Assembly: GCA_038106445.1 (NCBI GenBank)
Contig: JAYODU010000014.1
Coordinates: forward strand, 1 to 57,454
DNA: 57,454 bases
Direction of reading: 5' to 3'
Source: Pseudemcibacter sp038106445
GTDB lineage: Bacteria; Pseudomonadota; Alphaproteobacteria; Sphingomonadales; Emcibacteraceae
Of this stretch, positions 33,882 to 43,675 are shown piece by piece; position 1 is the stretch's first letter, and each line of letters starts with the position of its first letter. Both the position numbers and the translations under genes were made by a program. The notes below the pieces were generated by a model. It saw nothing but the letters and a program-made list of their open reading frames with translations. It had not been told where the DNA came from and searched no databases.

Positions 33882-35099
33882 GTGAACACAGTTACCCATA
33901 TGTCTGAATTTAAAATATACAGTTCTCAACCTCAATATGCACCCTATGCGCTTAACCCGGAAAATAGTCGTGGCCGACTTTATGGTGAAAAAGAAACGAC
34001 CACCAGATCGGTTTATCAGCGTGACCGTGACCGGGTTATCCATTCGGGGGCTTTCCGGCGCCTGAAACATAAAACGCAGGTGTTCGTCCATCATGTGGGT
34101 GATTATTACCGCACGCGCCTTACTCATTCTATCGAAGTCGCTCAAATCGGTCGCAGTATTGCAAGGGCGCTTGGCCTTAACGAAGATGTAACCGAAGCAT
34201 TGGCCCTCGCCCATGATTTCGGTCATACGCCATTTGGCCACGCGGGTGAAGATGCGCTTGATGAAGCGATGAAACCTTACGATGGGTTTGACCATAATGC
34301 ACAGTCGCTTCGGGTGGTGACAAAGCTTGAAAATCGGTATGCGGATTTTCCCGGTCTTAATCTGACATGGGATACATTGGAAGGGCTTGCAAAACATAAT
34401 GGCCCGTTATGTGCAAAGGATGAATTTGAAAATATTCACGTAAATTTCCGTGAATATAACGAACAACATGATCTTGAACTCCACACTTTTGCTAGTGCCG
34501 AAGCACAGGTGGCGGCAATTTCGGATGATATTGCCTATAACAGTCATGATGTTGCCGATGGTGTCCGTGCGGGGCTTATTGAATTTGATCAACTTGAAGA
34601 AGTTGAACTGGTTTTTAAAAATGTAAAAACCGTTCGCGATAATTATGGTAATCTTGATGCTAGCCGGATGCAACATGAAGTCACACGCAGGCTCATTGCG
34701 CAAATGATTGGTGATGTCATTGATACCAGCCGGAAAAACCTTCAATCACTTAAACCGGAATCCGTTGATGATATAAGAAATGCTGGCAAAGTAACGATCG
34801 AATTTTCAAGTGAAATGAGAAATCAGGATAAATCATTGAAAAAATTCCTGATGCGGAATATGTATCGTCACTATAAAGTAAACAGGATGTCGAGCAAGGC
34901 CCGCCGTGTTATCGGTGATCTTTTTAATTTATACCTGAACGAGACCGATTGTTTACCAACGGAATGGCAGCAGGCTATTCAAAATGCTAATAAAATGGAA
35001 AAAGCAAGATTGGTTGCTGATTTTATAGCGGGAATGACTGATCGCTTTGCATTGCTGGAACATAAAAGATTATTTGATACATCGACATTTGAATTATGA
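33882..35099 (+). CDS. dgt: Deoxyguanosinetriphosphate triphosphohydrolase-like protein
   Basis: This 405-residue HD-domain hydrolase splits dGTP or other dNTPs to the nucleoside and triphosphate. The family pattern is clear: SVYQRDRDRVIHSGAFRRLK, THSIEVAQIGRSIARALGL, the HD pair in ALALAHDFGHTPFGHAGEDA, and the later AISDDIAYNSHDVADG. It is the shorter type 2 Dgt common in Alphaproteobacteria. The start may be GTG 33882 or ATG 33900; neither has a strong ribosome site. Its last four bases overlap argS. Confidence 0.93.
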   Translation: MNTVTHMSEFKIYSSQPQYAPYALNPENSRGRLYGEKETTTRSVYQRDRDRVIHSGAFRRLKHKTQVFVHHVGDYYRTRLTHSIEVAQIGRSIARALGLNEDVTEALALAHDFGHTPFGHAGEDALDEAMKPYDGFDHNAQSLRVVTKLENRYADFPGLNLTWDTLEGLAKHNGPLCAKDEFENIHVNFREYNEQHDLELHTFASAEAQVAAISDDIAYNSHDVADGVRAGLIEFDQLEEVELVFKNVKTVRDNYGNLDASRMQHEVTRRLIAQMIGDVIDTSRKNLQSLKPESVDDIRNAGKVTIEFSSEMRNQDKSLKKFLMRNMYRHYKVNRMSSKARRVIGDLFNLYLNETDCLPTEWQQAIQNANKMEKARLVADFIAGMTDRFALLEHKRLFDTSTFEL

Positions 35100-36847
35100 A
35101 TATATTTAAAGAATTTCAAAAATCCATTAAAGGCATAATCGCATCATTAGCGGTGGAAGGTAAATTACCGACGGATATGGATTTACAAAATGTGACCGCC
35201 GAAGCACCGCGTGATGCGAGCCATGGTGATATAGCAACCAATGCCGCGATGGTTCTGGTCAAACAGGCGAAAATGAACCCGCGTGAAATTGCAGGGCTGA
35301 TTGTTGCGGAGCTTGAAAAAATTGATATTGTTGACACAGTTGAAATTGCCGGTCCCGGATTTATTAATATCCGTCTTAATGCCGATTTTATACAAAACCA
35401 GATTGCGGAAATTTTAAAACATGGCGTTGATTACGGACGTAGCGAAATTGGTGCTATGGAAAAGGTTAATGTTGAATATGTTTCGGCAAACCCAACCGGT
35501 CCGCTACATGTGGGACACTGTCGTGGTGCTGTGTTTGGCGATGCACTTGCAACCTTGCTTGATTATGCAGGTTATGATGTTACCAAGGAATATTATATTA
35601 ATGATGCCGGTGGTCAGATTGATGTGCTCGCCCGTTCGGCACACCTAAGATATCTTGAAGCTTTGGGTGAAGACATCGGCGAAATACCGGAAGGACTTTA
35701 TCCCGGCGAATATCTTATTCCTGTTGGTGAAGCCTTGGCGCAGAAATATGGCGATGCGCTAAAAGGAAAAGATGAAAGTGAATGGATAAGTGATATTCGT
35801 AAGTTTGCCGCTAACCAGATGATGGAACTTGTCCGGGAGGATTTAAAAACACTGGGTATCGAACAGGACATATTTTTTTCCGAAACGTCGCTGCATGATA
35901 ATGGTGATATTCAGGCGGGACTTGATGCGCTTATGGAAAAAGGTCTTATTTACACGGGCGTTCTTGAACCACCTAAAGGAAAATTACCCGATGATTGGGA
36001 AGAGCGCCCGCAAACACTTTTTAAATCAACACAGTTTGGTGATGATGTTGACCGTGCGCTTAAAAAATCTGACGGTGCATGGACCTATTTCGCTGCTGAT
36101 GTGGCCTATCACAAAAATAAAATGGACCGTGGGTTTAATAATCAGATTGACGTCTGGGGCGCAGACCACGGTGGTTATGTAAAACGGGTGCAGTCAGTGC
36201 TAACTGCATTATCGGACGGAAAAGCGGCACTGGATGTTCGTCTTTGCCAGATGGTGAAACTGTTACGGGACGGCGAACCGGTAAAAATGTCTAAAAGATC
36301 GGGTAATTTTATCACGCTGCGCGATATCGTTGACGAAGTCGGCAAGGATGTTGTCCGTTTTATCATGCTCACCCGTAAAAATGATGCTTCTCTTGATTTT
36401 GACTTTGCCAAGGTAACTGAGCAGTCAAAGGATAATCCGGTTTTTTATGTGCAGTATGGTAATGCGCGGGTTTATTCTGTGCTAGACAAAGCACAGAATG
36501 TATTTGCGGATATCGACACGTCCGATGATGGTTTGGCAAAAGCGGATTTAAGTCTTCTATCTGATGAAAGCGAACTTCAATTGATCAAGATGATGATCAA
36601 CTGGCCGCGTATTGTTGAAAGTGCGGCCATTGCACACGAACCACACCGGATTTCATATTACCTTTATGATCTTGCATCACAGTTTCATGCTTTATGGAAT
36701 AAAGGTAATGACAGGCTTGATCTGCGTTTTATAATTGATGATAATAAAGACATCACGCTTAGCCGTCTGGCGATGATTAAGGCATTTTCAAAAATTATCG
36801 CTTCCGGTCTGGGAATTCTTGGGGTTGAACCTCTAAAAGAAATGTAA
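35096..36847 (+). CDS. argS: Arginyl-tRNA synthetase
   Basis: The 583-residue class I synthetase has the N-terminal additional domain, the HIGH-equivalent ANPTGPLHVGHCRGAVFGD, WGADHGGYVKRVQ, the KMSKR-equivalent PVKMSKRSGNFITL, and the helical anticodon-binding domain at the C-terminus. Length and order of motifs are normal. The ATG overlaps the dgt stop codon by four bases (ATGA), and the SPOR-domain gene follows 23 bases after its stop. Confidence 0.97.
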   Translation: MNIFKEFQKSIKGIIASLAVEGKLPTDMDLQNVTAEAPRDASHGDIATNAAMVLVKQAKMNPREIAGLIVAELEKIDIVDTVEIAGPGFINIRLNADFIQNQIAEILKHGVDYGRSEIGAMEKVNVEYVSANPTGPLHVGHCRGAVFGDALATLLDYAGYDVTKEYYINDAGGQIDVLARSAHLRYLEALGEDIGEIPEGLYPGEYLIPVGEALAQKYGDALKGKDESEWISDIRKFAANQMMELVREDLKTLGIEQDIFFSETSLHDNGDIQAGLDALMEKGLIYTGVLEPPKGKLPDDWEERPQTLFKSTQFGDDVDRALKKSDGAWTYFAADVAYHKNKMDRGFNNQIDVWGADHGGYVKRVQSVLTALSDGKAALDVRLCQMVKLLRDGEPVKMSKRSGNFITLRDIVDEVGKDVVRFIMLTRKNDASLDFDFAKVTEQSKDNPVFYVQYGNARVYSVLDKAQNVFADIDTSDDGLAKADLSLLSDESELQLIKMMINWPRIVESAAIAHEPHRISYYLYDLASQFHALWNKGNDRLDLRFIIDDNKDITLSRLAMIKAFSKIIASGLGILGVEPLKEM

Positions 36848-36870
36848 TTTGAATCATAAGGGCAGGTAAA

Positions 36871-37581
36871 TTGGCCGATAAGAAAAATGAAAATGCGTCT
36901 TGGCTTAAGCCAATACCAGAGGATTTTGCCAATGATGGTATGTCTTCAAAGAAACGAATGATACTTTCGTCAGTAACATTGGTTGTTTTTATTGCTTTTG
37001 GCGTCCTTATATGGATGAGCTATACGTCGGAAAGTGAAGATCTAGGTCCGATACCGGTGGTGAGGGCGGATAATTCAATTATCAAAAAGAAACCCGAAGA
37101 ACCGGGCGGGAAAGAAATCCCATTTCAGGATAAGGAAGTATTTGCGCGTGTTGATAATCTTCCTGCCGAAGAAGAAAGCACCATCGCCGCAAGTGCAGAG
37201 ATACCCTTAAAAAGACCCGTCGCTCCGGAAGAAACCGTTGAGGAAGCAGAGGAAGAAATTGTTGCCGCTGCTGAAACTGCCGAAGAAGTTGCACCGGCAG
37301 CACCTCCACCACCAACCCAACAAACATCAACAGGCATTTATATGGTACAGGTAGGGGCAATTGGTGATCGGACAAAAGCAGACGTGCTTTGGAATGATGT
37401 TAAATCAAAAAACAGTACTGTGCTGGCAAATCTGGTTCCCGATATTATGCGTGTTGATTTGGGAGAGCGGGGAATTTTATACCGTGTCCGTGGTGGCATG
37501 ATTGAAAGCAGGGAAGAAGCCGACAGAATTTGCAATTCATTAAAAAGCAATAATCAAGGCTGCCTGGTGGTATCAAAATAA
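36871..37581 (+). CDS. SPOR-domain inner-membrane protein
   Basis: The 236-residue protein has a cytoplasmic N-terminus, one membrane helix (ILSSVTLVVFIAFGVLIWM, about residues 32-50), an acidic and then proline-rich periplasmic linker (EEEIVAAAETAEEVAPAAPP), and a C-terminal SPOR domain (YMVQVGAIGDRTKADVLW, RVRGGMIESREEADRICNSL). SPOR domains bind denuded septal glycan strands, so it probably acts in cell division. The start is TTG 36871 with GGGCAGG upstream. Placement between argS and nagZ is typical for Alphaproteobacteria. Confidence 0.9.
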   Translation: MADKKNENASWLKPIPEDFANDGMSSKKRMILSSVTLVVFIAFGVLIWMSYTSESEDLGPIPVVRADNSIIKKKPEEPGGKEIPFQDKEVFARVDNLPAEEESTIAASAEIPLKRPVAPEETVEEAEEEIVAAAETAEEVAPAAPPPPTQQTSTGIYMVQVGAIGDRTKADVLWNDVKSKNSTVLANLVPDIMRVDLGERGILYRVRGGMIESREEADRICNSLKSNNQGCLVVSK

Positions 37582-37582
37582 T

Positions 37583-38596
37583 ATGTTCAAACCGGTTATT
37601 TCAGACGTAGAAGGACTTGAAATAAGTGCCGATGAAAAAGCACTGTTTGAAGAATTTCGCCCTTTCGGTTTTATACTTTTTCAGCGTAACTGTGATAATC
37701 CCGATCAGGTAAAAGCTCTGGTTGCACAGATGAAAGAATGTATTGGCAACGATAATGCACCAATTTTAATTGATCAGGAAGGCGGCAGGGTAGCCCGGCT
37801 GCGGCCGCCACATTGGAAACGATATCCGGCAGCGGGTGTTTATTCACGCCTTTATGAAACAAACCCTGATCTTGCGACTGCTGCCGTTCAGGTCCATGCA
37901 AGCCTTATGGCAGCGGATCTGACAGCCCTTGGCATAAATGTTGATTGTTTTCCGGACGCTGATATTTTTTATGAAGGGGCGGACAAGGTAATTGGTGACC
38001 GGTCGTACGGGGAACGCCCCCAAAAGGTAGCCATCCTGGCCAGAGCCGCCGCGGAAGGAATGATTTCAAGCGGCGTTATTCCCGTCATGAAACATTTGCC
38101 GGGACATGGACGCGCAGATGTTGACAGTCATAAGACATTGCCTGTGGTTAATGCCAAAATAGACGAGCTTAGAGAAACTGATTTTATCCCCTTTAAACGG
38201 TTGAATGATTTACCGTGTGCTATGACAGCCCATGTTGTATTTAACGACATTGACGCTAAAAAATGCGCCACTATATCCAAAAATGTTATAAAAAATATTA
38301 TTCGTAAAGAAATAGGGTTTAAAGGGGTTCTGTTTTCCGATGATCTAAGCATGAGAGCACTTAGTGATGACCCGGCAAAGAATGCAACGAATGCCCTTAA
38401 GGCCGGTTGTGACCTTGCTGTTCATTGTAATGGCACATTGGAAGAAAGGTACAGTGTTCTAAAGACTGTGAAATCATTAAAAGAGGCAGAAGAGCACCGC
38501 TTGAAAGCCATTTTTGCAAAGCGCCGTACCCCTATGGAAATAAATGAAGAAAAATTATATGCCTGGCTCATTGATGTTGTGAAAGAGTACGAATAA
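37583..38596 (+). CDS. nagZ: Beta-N-acetylhexosaminidase NagZ
   Basis: This cytoplasmic GH3 enzyme removes GlcNAc from anhydro-muropeptides in murein recycling. Motifs are ILIDQEGGRVARLRPP, the His/Asp-containing loop MKHLPGHGRADVDSHKTLP, and the nucleophilic aspartate in VLFSDDLSMRAL. At 337 residues it has the usual single-domain NagZ length. It starts one base after the SPOR stop codon and the M50 protease gene follows after two bases, so all are on one transcript. Confidence 0.95.
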   Translation: MFKPVISDVEGLEISADEKALFEEFRPFGFILFQRNCDNPDQVKALVAQMKECIGNDNAPILIDQEGGRVARLRPPHWKRYPAAGVYSRLYETNPDLATAAVQVHASLMAADLTALGINVDCFPDADIFYEGADKVIGDRSYGERPQKVAILARAAAEGMISSGVIPVMKHLPGHGRADVDSHKTLPVVNAKIDELRETDFIPFKRLNDLPCAMTAHVVFNDIDAKKCATISKNVIKNIIRKEIGFKGVLFSDDLSMRALSDDPAKNATNALKAGCDLAVHCNGTLEERYSVLKTVKSLKEAEEHRLKAIFAKRRTPMEINEEKLYAWLIDVVKEYE

Positions 38597-38598
38597 GC

Positions 38599-39270
38599 AT
38601 GGAAAATATAATTCAAAATATCACAGTCATGGCATTGCCGCTTTTATTTGCAATAACGCTACATGAAGCCGCACATGGCTGGGTTGCCTGGAAATTGGGG
38701 GATAATACAGCAAAAATGATGGGTCGCGTTAGCTTCAATCCGTTGGTACATGTAGATCCGTTTGGTACAATATTGCTCCCTCTGTTACTGGTATGGTCCG
38801 GCACGGGGTTTCTTTTTGGATATGCTAAACCGGTGCCTGTGAATGTCAGGCAATTAAATAACCCGCGGCGGGATGGTATTTTGGTGGCATTCGCTGGGCC
38901 TGCTGCAAATATAATTCTGGTAATCGGTGCAGCCATTCTGATCAGGTTTTTGGGTTTTTTTCCTGAAACCGGCAGGGACTGGCTAGGATATAATCTGTTT
39001 TATATGATTTATATTAATGCGCTATTTGCTGTATTTAACATGATTCCCATCCCGCCATTGGATGGTGGCAGGGTCGCCGTTGGAATATTGCCATATCCGC
39101 TTTCACTTTACCTGAACAGACTGGAACCATACGGAATGCTAATTATTCTGGGACTGATTTTTATCATTCCCATGTTGGGAAGGCAAATTGGCATGGATTT
39201 AAATATTCTATGGTATATTATGAGGCCAGCTATTAATTTTATAACAGGGCTGGCTTTACCTGACCAGTAA
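38599..39270 (+). CDS. Site-2 protease family membrane metalloprotease (M50)
   Basis: The 223-residue protein has several membrane helices and the M50 metal site: HEAAH in AITLHEAAHGWVAWKLG gives the HExxH zinc ligands, and NMIPIPPLDGGRV gives the third ligand in its NxxPxxxLDGG motif. It belongs to the short group without PDZ domains related to SpoIVFB/FtsH-independent site-2 proteases. Its substrate is unknown. It is tightly packed between nagZ and scpA. Confidence 0.9.
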   Translation: MENIIQNITVMALPLLFAITLHEAAHGWVAWKLGDNTAKMMGRVSFNPLVHVDPFGTILLPLLLVWSGTGFLFGYAKPVPVNVRQLNNPRRDGILVAFAGPAANIILVIGAAILIRFLGFFPETGRDWLGYNLFYMIYINALFAVFNMIPIPPLDGGRVAVGILPYPLSLYLNRLEPYGMLIILGLIFIIPMLGRQIGMDLNILWYIMRPAINFITGLALPDQ

Positions 39271-39279
39271 GCATGATTT

Positions 39280-40119
39280 ATGACCGAAACAATTGACAGC
39301 GACATTGATGATTTTGAAACTCCTAATCCGCTTCTGAGTAAAAGTGATGATCTGGCTGATGATGAACGATTAATCATTGATATTGATGGCTTTGAAGGCC
39401 CGCTTGATGTGTTGCTCGCATTATCACGTACGCAAAAAGTCGATCTGAAACAGATTTCAATTTTAGAACTAGTAAAACAGTATCTTAAATTTGTGCAACA
39501 AGCGCGGGCATTACGATTGGAGCTGGCGGCTGACTATCTTGTGATGGCGGCATGGCTCGCTTATTTGAAATCACGGTTATTACTTCCTGAAGAAGAAAAT
39601 GAAGATGAATTATCAGCAGAAGAACTAGCCGCCCGTCTGACATACCAGCTTGAAAGATTGAATGCGATCAGGGAACGGGCAGCTATCCTTATGTCAAGAA
39701 ATCAGCTCGGTCGTGATATGTTTGCCCGTGGCGCTCCTGAACCCGTAATAGTAACCAGGTATCATACCTATGATTTAAGCATGTATGAACTGCTAAAAGC
39801 TTACGCCGAATATAAAACCCGTGAGGCTGTCGCTGATGTAAGAATATTCAAAAGATCGGTTTATACACTTGATCAGGCAATCAGCCGGTTGTCAGATATG
39901 TTAGGACTTGCGATCGACTGGACAAGTCTTGAAGCTTTCCTGCCTGATGATATAGAAGACGAACAAATGGCAAAATCAATGAAAGCCAGCATGTTCAGCG
40001 CGACACTTGAAATGGCGAAAATTGGGAAAGCTGATCTGGTACAAAAGCAAATGTTTGGGCCGCTTTTTATACGTGGAAGAAAACAGCAGGTAATTGAGGA
40101 TGATGAAGAAAATGGATAA
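39280..40119 (+). CDS. scpA: Segregation and condensation protein A
   Basis: ScpA is the kleisin of the bacterial SMC condensin. The N-terminal kleisin segment is seen at IIDIDGFEGPLDVLLALSRT and VDLKQISILELVKQYLKF; AADYLVMAAWLAYLKSRLLL is the conserved second helix; and the winged-helix C-terminus ends around LEMAKIGKADLVQKQMFGPL. The 279-residue length is normal. Its end overlaps the start of scpB by eight or more bases, so the two are translationally coupled. Confidence 0.95.
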   Translation: MTETIDSDIDDFETPNPLLSKSDDLADDERLIIDIDGFEGPLDVLLALSRTQKVDLKQISILELVKQYLKFVQQARALRLELAADYLVMAAWLAYLKSRLLLPEEENEDELSAEELAARLTYQLERLNAIRERAAILMSRNQLGRDMFARGAPEPVIVTRYHTYDLSMYELLKAYAEYKTREAVADVRIFKRSVYTLDQAISRLSDMLGLAIDWTSLEAFLPDDIEDEQMAKSMKASMFSATLEMAKIGKADLVQKQMFGPLFIRGRKQQVIEDDEENG

Positions 40120-40744
40120 CCATGAACAGCTTAGAATTTGTGAAGCATTATTATTTGCATCTGATCGGCCACTTTCATCAATTGCACTTGCCGAACAGCT
40201 TCCGGAGGGTTCGGATGTAGAAACGATTCTTGATGAGCTTCAGAAAAAATATAAAAGTGCTGGGGTTAATCTGGTGGAGCTAGCAGGCAAATGGATGTTC
40301 CAGACAGCTTCTGATCTGGCTTTTCTTCTTAGGAAAGAGGAAGAAAAGGAACGAAAACTGTCCCGTGCCGCAGTGGAAACGCTTGCTATAATCGCATATC
40401 ATCAACCCGTGACGAGAGCTGAAATTGAAGAAATTCGTGGTGTTGGTGTAAGCAAGGGAACGATCGATGTGCTCATGGAGGCAGTATGGGTTCGCCCCCT
40501 TGGAAGGAGAAGAAGCCCAGGCAGACCAATGACTTATGGAACAACAGAAGATTTTCTTGTACAGTTTGGTTTAAATAGTGTAAAAGATTTACCAGGTCTT
40601 TCGGAACTTAAAGCAGCAGGTTTTCTTGATAATGTGAACACATCAAGACTGAACCTTTTAAGTGACGAAGAACCAAATGAAGAGCAACCCGACCTGCCGA
40701 TGGATGATGATGAAAGCAGTTCTGAGGAGCAGGTAATCTCTTAA
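40112..40744 (+). CDS. scpB: Segregation and condensation protein B
   Basis: ScpB binds ScpA and regulates SMC. It has two winged-helix domains: RICEALLFASDRPLSSIALA at the start, and LSRAAVETLAIIAYHQPVTR with EIEEIRGVGVSKGTIDVL in the second, followed by GRRRSPGRPMTYGTTEDFLV. An acidic tail (DLPMDDDESSSEEQ) ends the protein. The frame opens at TTG 40094; I prefer ATG 40112 with AGGA eleven bases upstream, but ATG 40100 or 40103 is possible. Confidence 0.93.
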   Translation: MDNHEQLRICEALLFASDRPLSSIALAEQLPEGSDVETILDELQKKYKSAGVNLVELAGKWMFQTASDLAFLLRKEEEKERKLSRAAVETLAIIAYHQPVTRAEIEEIRGVGVSKGTIDVLMEAVWVRPLGRRRSPGRPMTYGTTEDFLVQFGLNSVKDLPGLSELKAAGFLDNVNTSRLNLLSDEEPNEEQPDLPMDDDESSSEEQVIS

Positions 40745-40848
40745 TTTATTTATATTTCTGTTGATTTCCTGCTAAAGATCGTTGATCTTCTGCATGAAAA
40801 ATATCTCTGTGTGTATTGAGAAAAAAAAGAATTTTAGGAGAATGGATT

Positions 40849-41082
40849 ATGTCCCCGAGTTTACCACAAATCATCATTGTTGTTGTTTTGCTTATTCTGC
40901 TGTTTGGTCGCGGCAAGATTTCTGCCCTAATGGGTGATGTGGCACAAGGAATCAAAAGCTTTAAAAAAGGTATAGCTGACGATGAGCCAGCCCCTAAAGC
41001 ACAAGAAGCAACACCGATTGCTCAAAAATCTGAAGCACCTGCTTCTGAAGAAAAAAAAGAAACTTCAGAGAAGTCTGACTAA
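40849..41082 (+). CDS. tatA: Twin-arginine translocase subunit TatA
   Basis: TatA oligomerises to form the protein-conducting element of the Tat system. The protein has the single N-terminal helix (PSLPQIIIVVVLLILLFG) followed by the FGRGK hinge, an amphipathic helix (ISALMGDVAQGIKSFKKG) and an acidic, lysine-rich tail. ATG 40849 is chosen because AGGAG lies eight bases upstream and it puts the helix at the extreme N-terminus; 77 residues is the usual size. It opens the tatABC run. Confidence 0.93.
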   Translation: MSPSLPQIIIVVVLLILLFGRGKISALMGDVAQGIKSFKKGIADDEPAPKAQEATPIAQKSEAPASEEKKETSEKSD

Positions 41083-41111
41083 ACCAACTTTTTACAAATT
41101 AGGCATTATTC

Positions 41112-41591
41112 ATGATTGGTGATTTCGGTTTCATGGAATTATTTATCGTCGCAGTGATTGCGATGATTGTTGTAGGTCCAAAAGACTTACCGAAGGTTAT
41201 GCGCTCTGTCATGGCTATGATCAGAAAAGTGCGTGAAATGGGTAGTGAGTTTCAGGCTGGGGTCAAAAAAATGGCTGATGAAGTTGAGCTTGATGCCGTG
41301 ACACGCAAATTAAATGAGGTCGGAAATGTAAAGCTTGATGATAAGAAGTCTACTGAGAGTTCTACTTCAAAATATTCTGATTATGAAGAATTTGATTATG
41401 ATCAGTATAATTATGAAGGAGGTAGAAATACCTCAACATCAAGTAATAAAAAGAAAGAGGAAGAGCCTTCCGAAAAAGAACCTTCACCTGAACCACCAGA
41501 CATAGTTGAAGAAAAAGTAACCGGTGAATCCGCACCGTCAGAAGGATCATCAATGAGTGAAGAAGAGATAAAGAGTAAGTCTGATGGCTGA
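41112..41591 (+). CDS. tatB: Twin-arginine translocase subunit TatB
   Basis: TatB works with TatC to receive twin-arginine signal peptides. The short N-terminal helix FGFMELFIVAVIAMIVVGPK with the typical Glu at residue 8 is followed by the conserved GPKDLPKVMRSV and an amphipathic helix (VREMGSEFQAGVKKMADEVE). The tail is long, acidic and low-complexity, containing a DYEEFDYDQYNYEGG stretch. Its stop codon lies within the start of tatC (eight-base overlap). Confidence 0.94.
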   Translation: MIGDFGFMELFIVAVIAMIVVGPKDLPKVMRSVMAMIRKVREMGSEFQAGVKKMADEVELDAVTRKLNEVGNVKLDDKKSTESSTSKYSDYEEFDYDQYNYEGGRNTSTSSNKKKEEEPSEKEPSPEPPDIVEEKVTGESAPSEGSSMSEEEIKSKSDG

Positions 41592-42393
41592 TGAAGCGAC
41601 AGAGGAAATTGATCAAAGTTCCGCACCACTTCTGGATCATCTGATTGAGCTGCGCACGAGGCTTATCTGGTGTGTAGCATTTATTACTGTTGCGTTTGGT
41701 GTCGCTATCTATTTTGCAAATCCAATTTATAATTTTCTGGCTCAACCATTTGTCGATGTCGCAAAATCATATGGCAAAGAGCCGACAATGATTTTTACCG
41801 GGCTTCAGGATAAATTTTTTGTCAATATCAGGTTAAGTTTTTATGTTGCCTTATGTGTAACGTTTCCGTTTATCGCCATGCAGATATGGAAATTTGTAGC
41901 TCCCGGACTTTATAAAAATGAGCGCAAGGCGTTCCTGCCCTTTTTACTCGCAACGCCTGTATTATTCACCCTCGGAGCAGCAATGGCTTATTATGTTGTT
42001 ATTCCGCGTGCTTGGGGATTTTTTATGTCCTTTGAAGTCGGTGTTGCCCCCGAAGTTGCCGGGGCTCTTGCTGACGAAGCTTCGCTTCATATTCAATCCT
42101 TACCAGCGGTTAGTGAATATCTGTCACTTACCATATTACTCATGTTTGCTTTTGCACTTAGCTTTCAGCTTCCTGTTCTTTTACTTCTTCTTGCCCGTGC
42201 AGGGTTTTTGACAGCAAATGGGTTAGCAGAAAAACGCAAATATTCGATTCTGGGTGCATTTGTGTTTGCCATGTTCATGACACCGCCGGATCCCTTAAGT
42301 CAGGTTCTTCTTGCGCTGCCAATCATTGCACTCTATGAAATATCCATAATCATAATAAGACTAACAATAAAATCGCCAGAAGAACATGTTTGA
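41584..42393 (+). CDS. tatC: Twin-arginine translocase subunit TatC
   Basis: TatC is the six-helix receptor for twin-arginine signals. The N-terminal APLLDHLIELRTRLIW is the family signature, with the conserved glutamate in the first loop; later come FPFIAMQIWKFVAPGLYKNE and FAMFMTPPDPLSQVLLALP. At 269 residues it is full length. It overlaps tatB upstream and serS downstream by eight bases each. A Tat substrate, the class V aminotransferase at 23045, is in the window. Confidence 0.96.
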   Translation: MADEATEEIDQSSAPLLDHLIELRTRLIWCVAFITVAFGVAIYFANPIYNFLAQPFVDVAKSYGKEPTMIFTGLQDKFFVNIRLSFYVALCVTFPFIAMQIWKFVAPGLYKNERKAFLPFLLATPVLFTLGAAMAYYVVIPRAWGFFMSFEVGVAPEVAGALADEASLHIQSLPAVSEYLSLTILLMFAFALSFQLPVLLLLLARAGFLTANGLAEKRKYSILGAFVFAMFMTPPDPLSQVLLALPIIALYEISIIIIRLTIKSPEEHV

Positions 42394-43660
42394 TATTAAA
42401 TCTATCCGCGAAAATCCTGACTTTTATGATCAGGCCTGGGCAAAACGCGGCATCGAACCGCTATCTGAAAGCCTGCTTAAGCTAGATGAACAGTTAAGGT
42501 CAAAACAGACCGAACTTCAGGACTGCCAGTCAAAACGCAATGACGCATCCAAATCCATAGGTATACTTAAATCAAAAGGAGAGGATGCATCAGATGCTAT
42601 GCGGGAAGTGGCGGAATTAAAGCAAAAAATGGCGGTATTAGAGGAAGATGTAAGAAAGTTCACAGAAGAACTTAATGATGTTCTCTCTACTATTGCCAAT
42701 ATTCCTGACCCTGATGTGCCGGCGGGAAAAAGTGAAGATGATAATGTGGAAATACGTCAGTGGGGCACTGCGCCGACATTTGACTTTGAACCAAAGCAGC
42801 ATTTTGATCTTGGTGAAGATTTAGGGCAAATGGATTTTGAGGGGGCGGCTAAAATGTCAGGTGCCCGCTTTGTTATTTTAAAAGCTGACCTCGCTAGGCT
42901 GGAACGCGCTCTTTCATCTTTTATGTTGGATATGCATACAACTGAATTTGGATATGAGGAGGTTTCAGTACCGCTACTTGTACGCGATCAGGCGCTCTAT
43001 GGTACAAGCCAGCTTCCAAAATTTGAAGAAGACCTGTTTAAAACGACTACAGATCACTATCTTATTCCAACGGGTGAAGTACCATTAACAAATTTAGTAC
43101 GCGAAAGTATCGTTGAAGAAGAATCATTACCATTAAGATACACATGTCTGAGCAGCTGCTATCGTTCAGAAGCAGGGTCAGCCGGTCGTGATACCCGTGG
43201 TATGATCCGACTTCATCAGTTTCAAAAGGTAGAAATGGTAAGCATAACGACACCAGAACAATCCGGTGCTGAGCTAGAACGGATGACTGGGATTGCAGAA
43301 GAGATTTTAAAGCGGCTCGGCCTTCATTACCGTGTTTTGATGCTCTGTTCCGGTGATATGTCATTTGCAGCTCACAAAACCTATGATCTTGAAGTCTGGC
43401 TTCCAGGACAAAATTTATACAGGGAAATATCAAGCTGTTCCAACACAGGTGATTTTCAGGCACGACGCATGAAAGCGCGTTGCCGTTCAAAAAATGAAAA
43501 GAAAACACGATTTGTCCATACATTAAATGGGTCAGGACTTGCCGTGGGGCGGACACTTGTCGCAATCCTTGAAAATTATCAGCAAGCTGACGGTTCGATT
43601 ATTATTCCGGATGCACTAAAACCATATATGGGAGGGCAAGAGGTCATCAGGCCCTCTTAA
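42386..43660 (+). CDS. serS: Seryl-tRNA synthetase
   Basis: This class II synthetase has the N-terminal coiled-coil arm (about residues 30-100, with LRSKQTELQDCQSKRNDASK), motif 2 in YRSEAGSAGRDTRGMIRLHQ and motif 3 in NGSGLAVGRTLVAILENYQ. The length of 424 residues is normal. It overlaps tatC by eight bases and is followed by pcm after only 15 bases; the surE gene that usually stands between them in Alphaproteobacteria is absent. Confidence 0.97.
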   Translation: MFDIKSIRENPDFYDQAWAKRGIEPLSESLLKLDEQLRSKQTELQDCQSKRNDASKSIGILKSKGEDASDAMREVAELKQKMAVLEEDVRKFTEELNDVLSTIANIPDPDVPAGKSEDDNVEIRQWGTAPTFDFEPKQHFDLGEDLGQMDFEGAAKMSGARFVILKADLARLERALSSFMLDMHTTEFGYEEVSVPLLVRDQALYGTSQLPKFEEDLFKTTTDHYLIPTGEVPLTNLVRESIVEEESLPLRYTCLSSCYRSEAGSAGRDTRGMIRLHQFQKVEMVSITTPEQSGAELERMTGIAEEILKRLGLHYRVLMLCSGDMSFAAHKTYDLEVWLPGQNLYREISSCSNTGDFQARRMKARCRSKNEKKTRFVHTLNGSGLAVGRTLVAILENYQQADGSIIIPDALKPYMGGQEVIRPS

Positions 43661-43675
43661 GTCGGACATAATCAT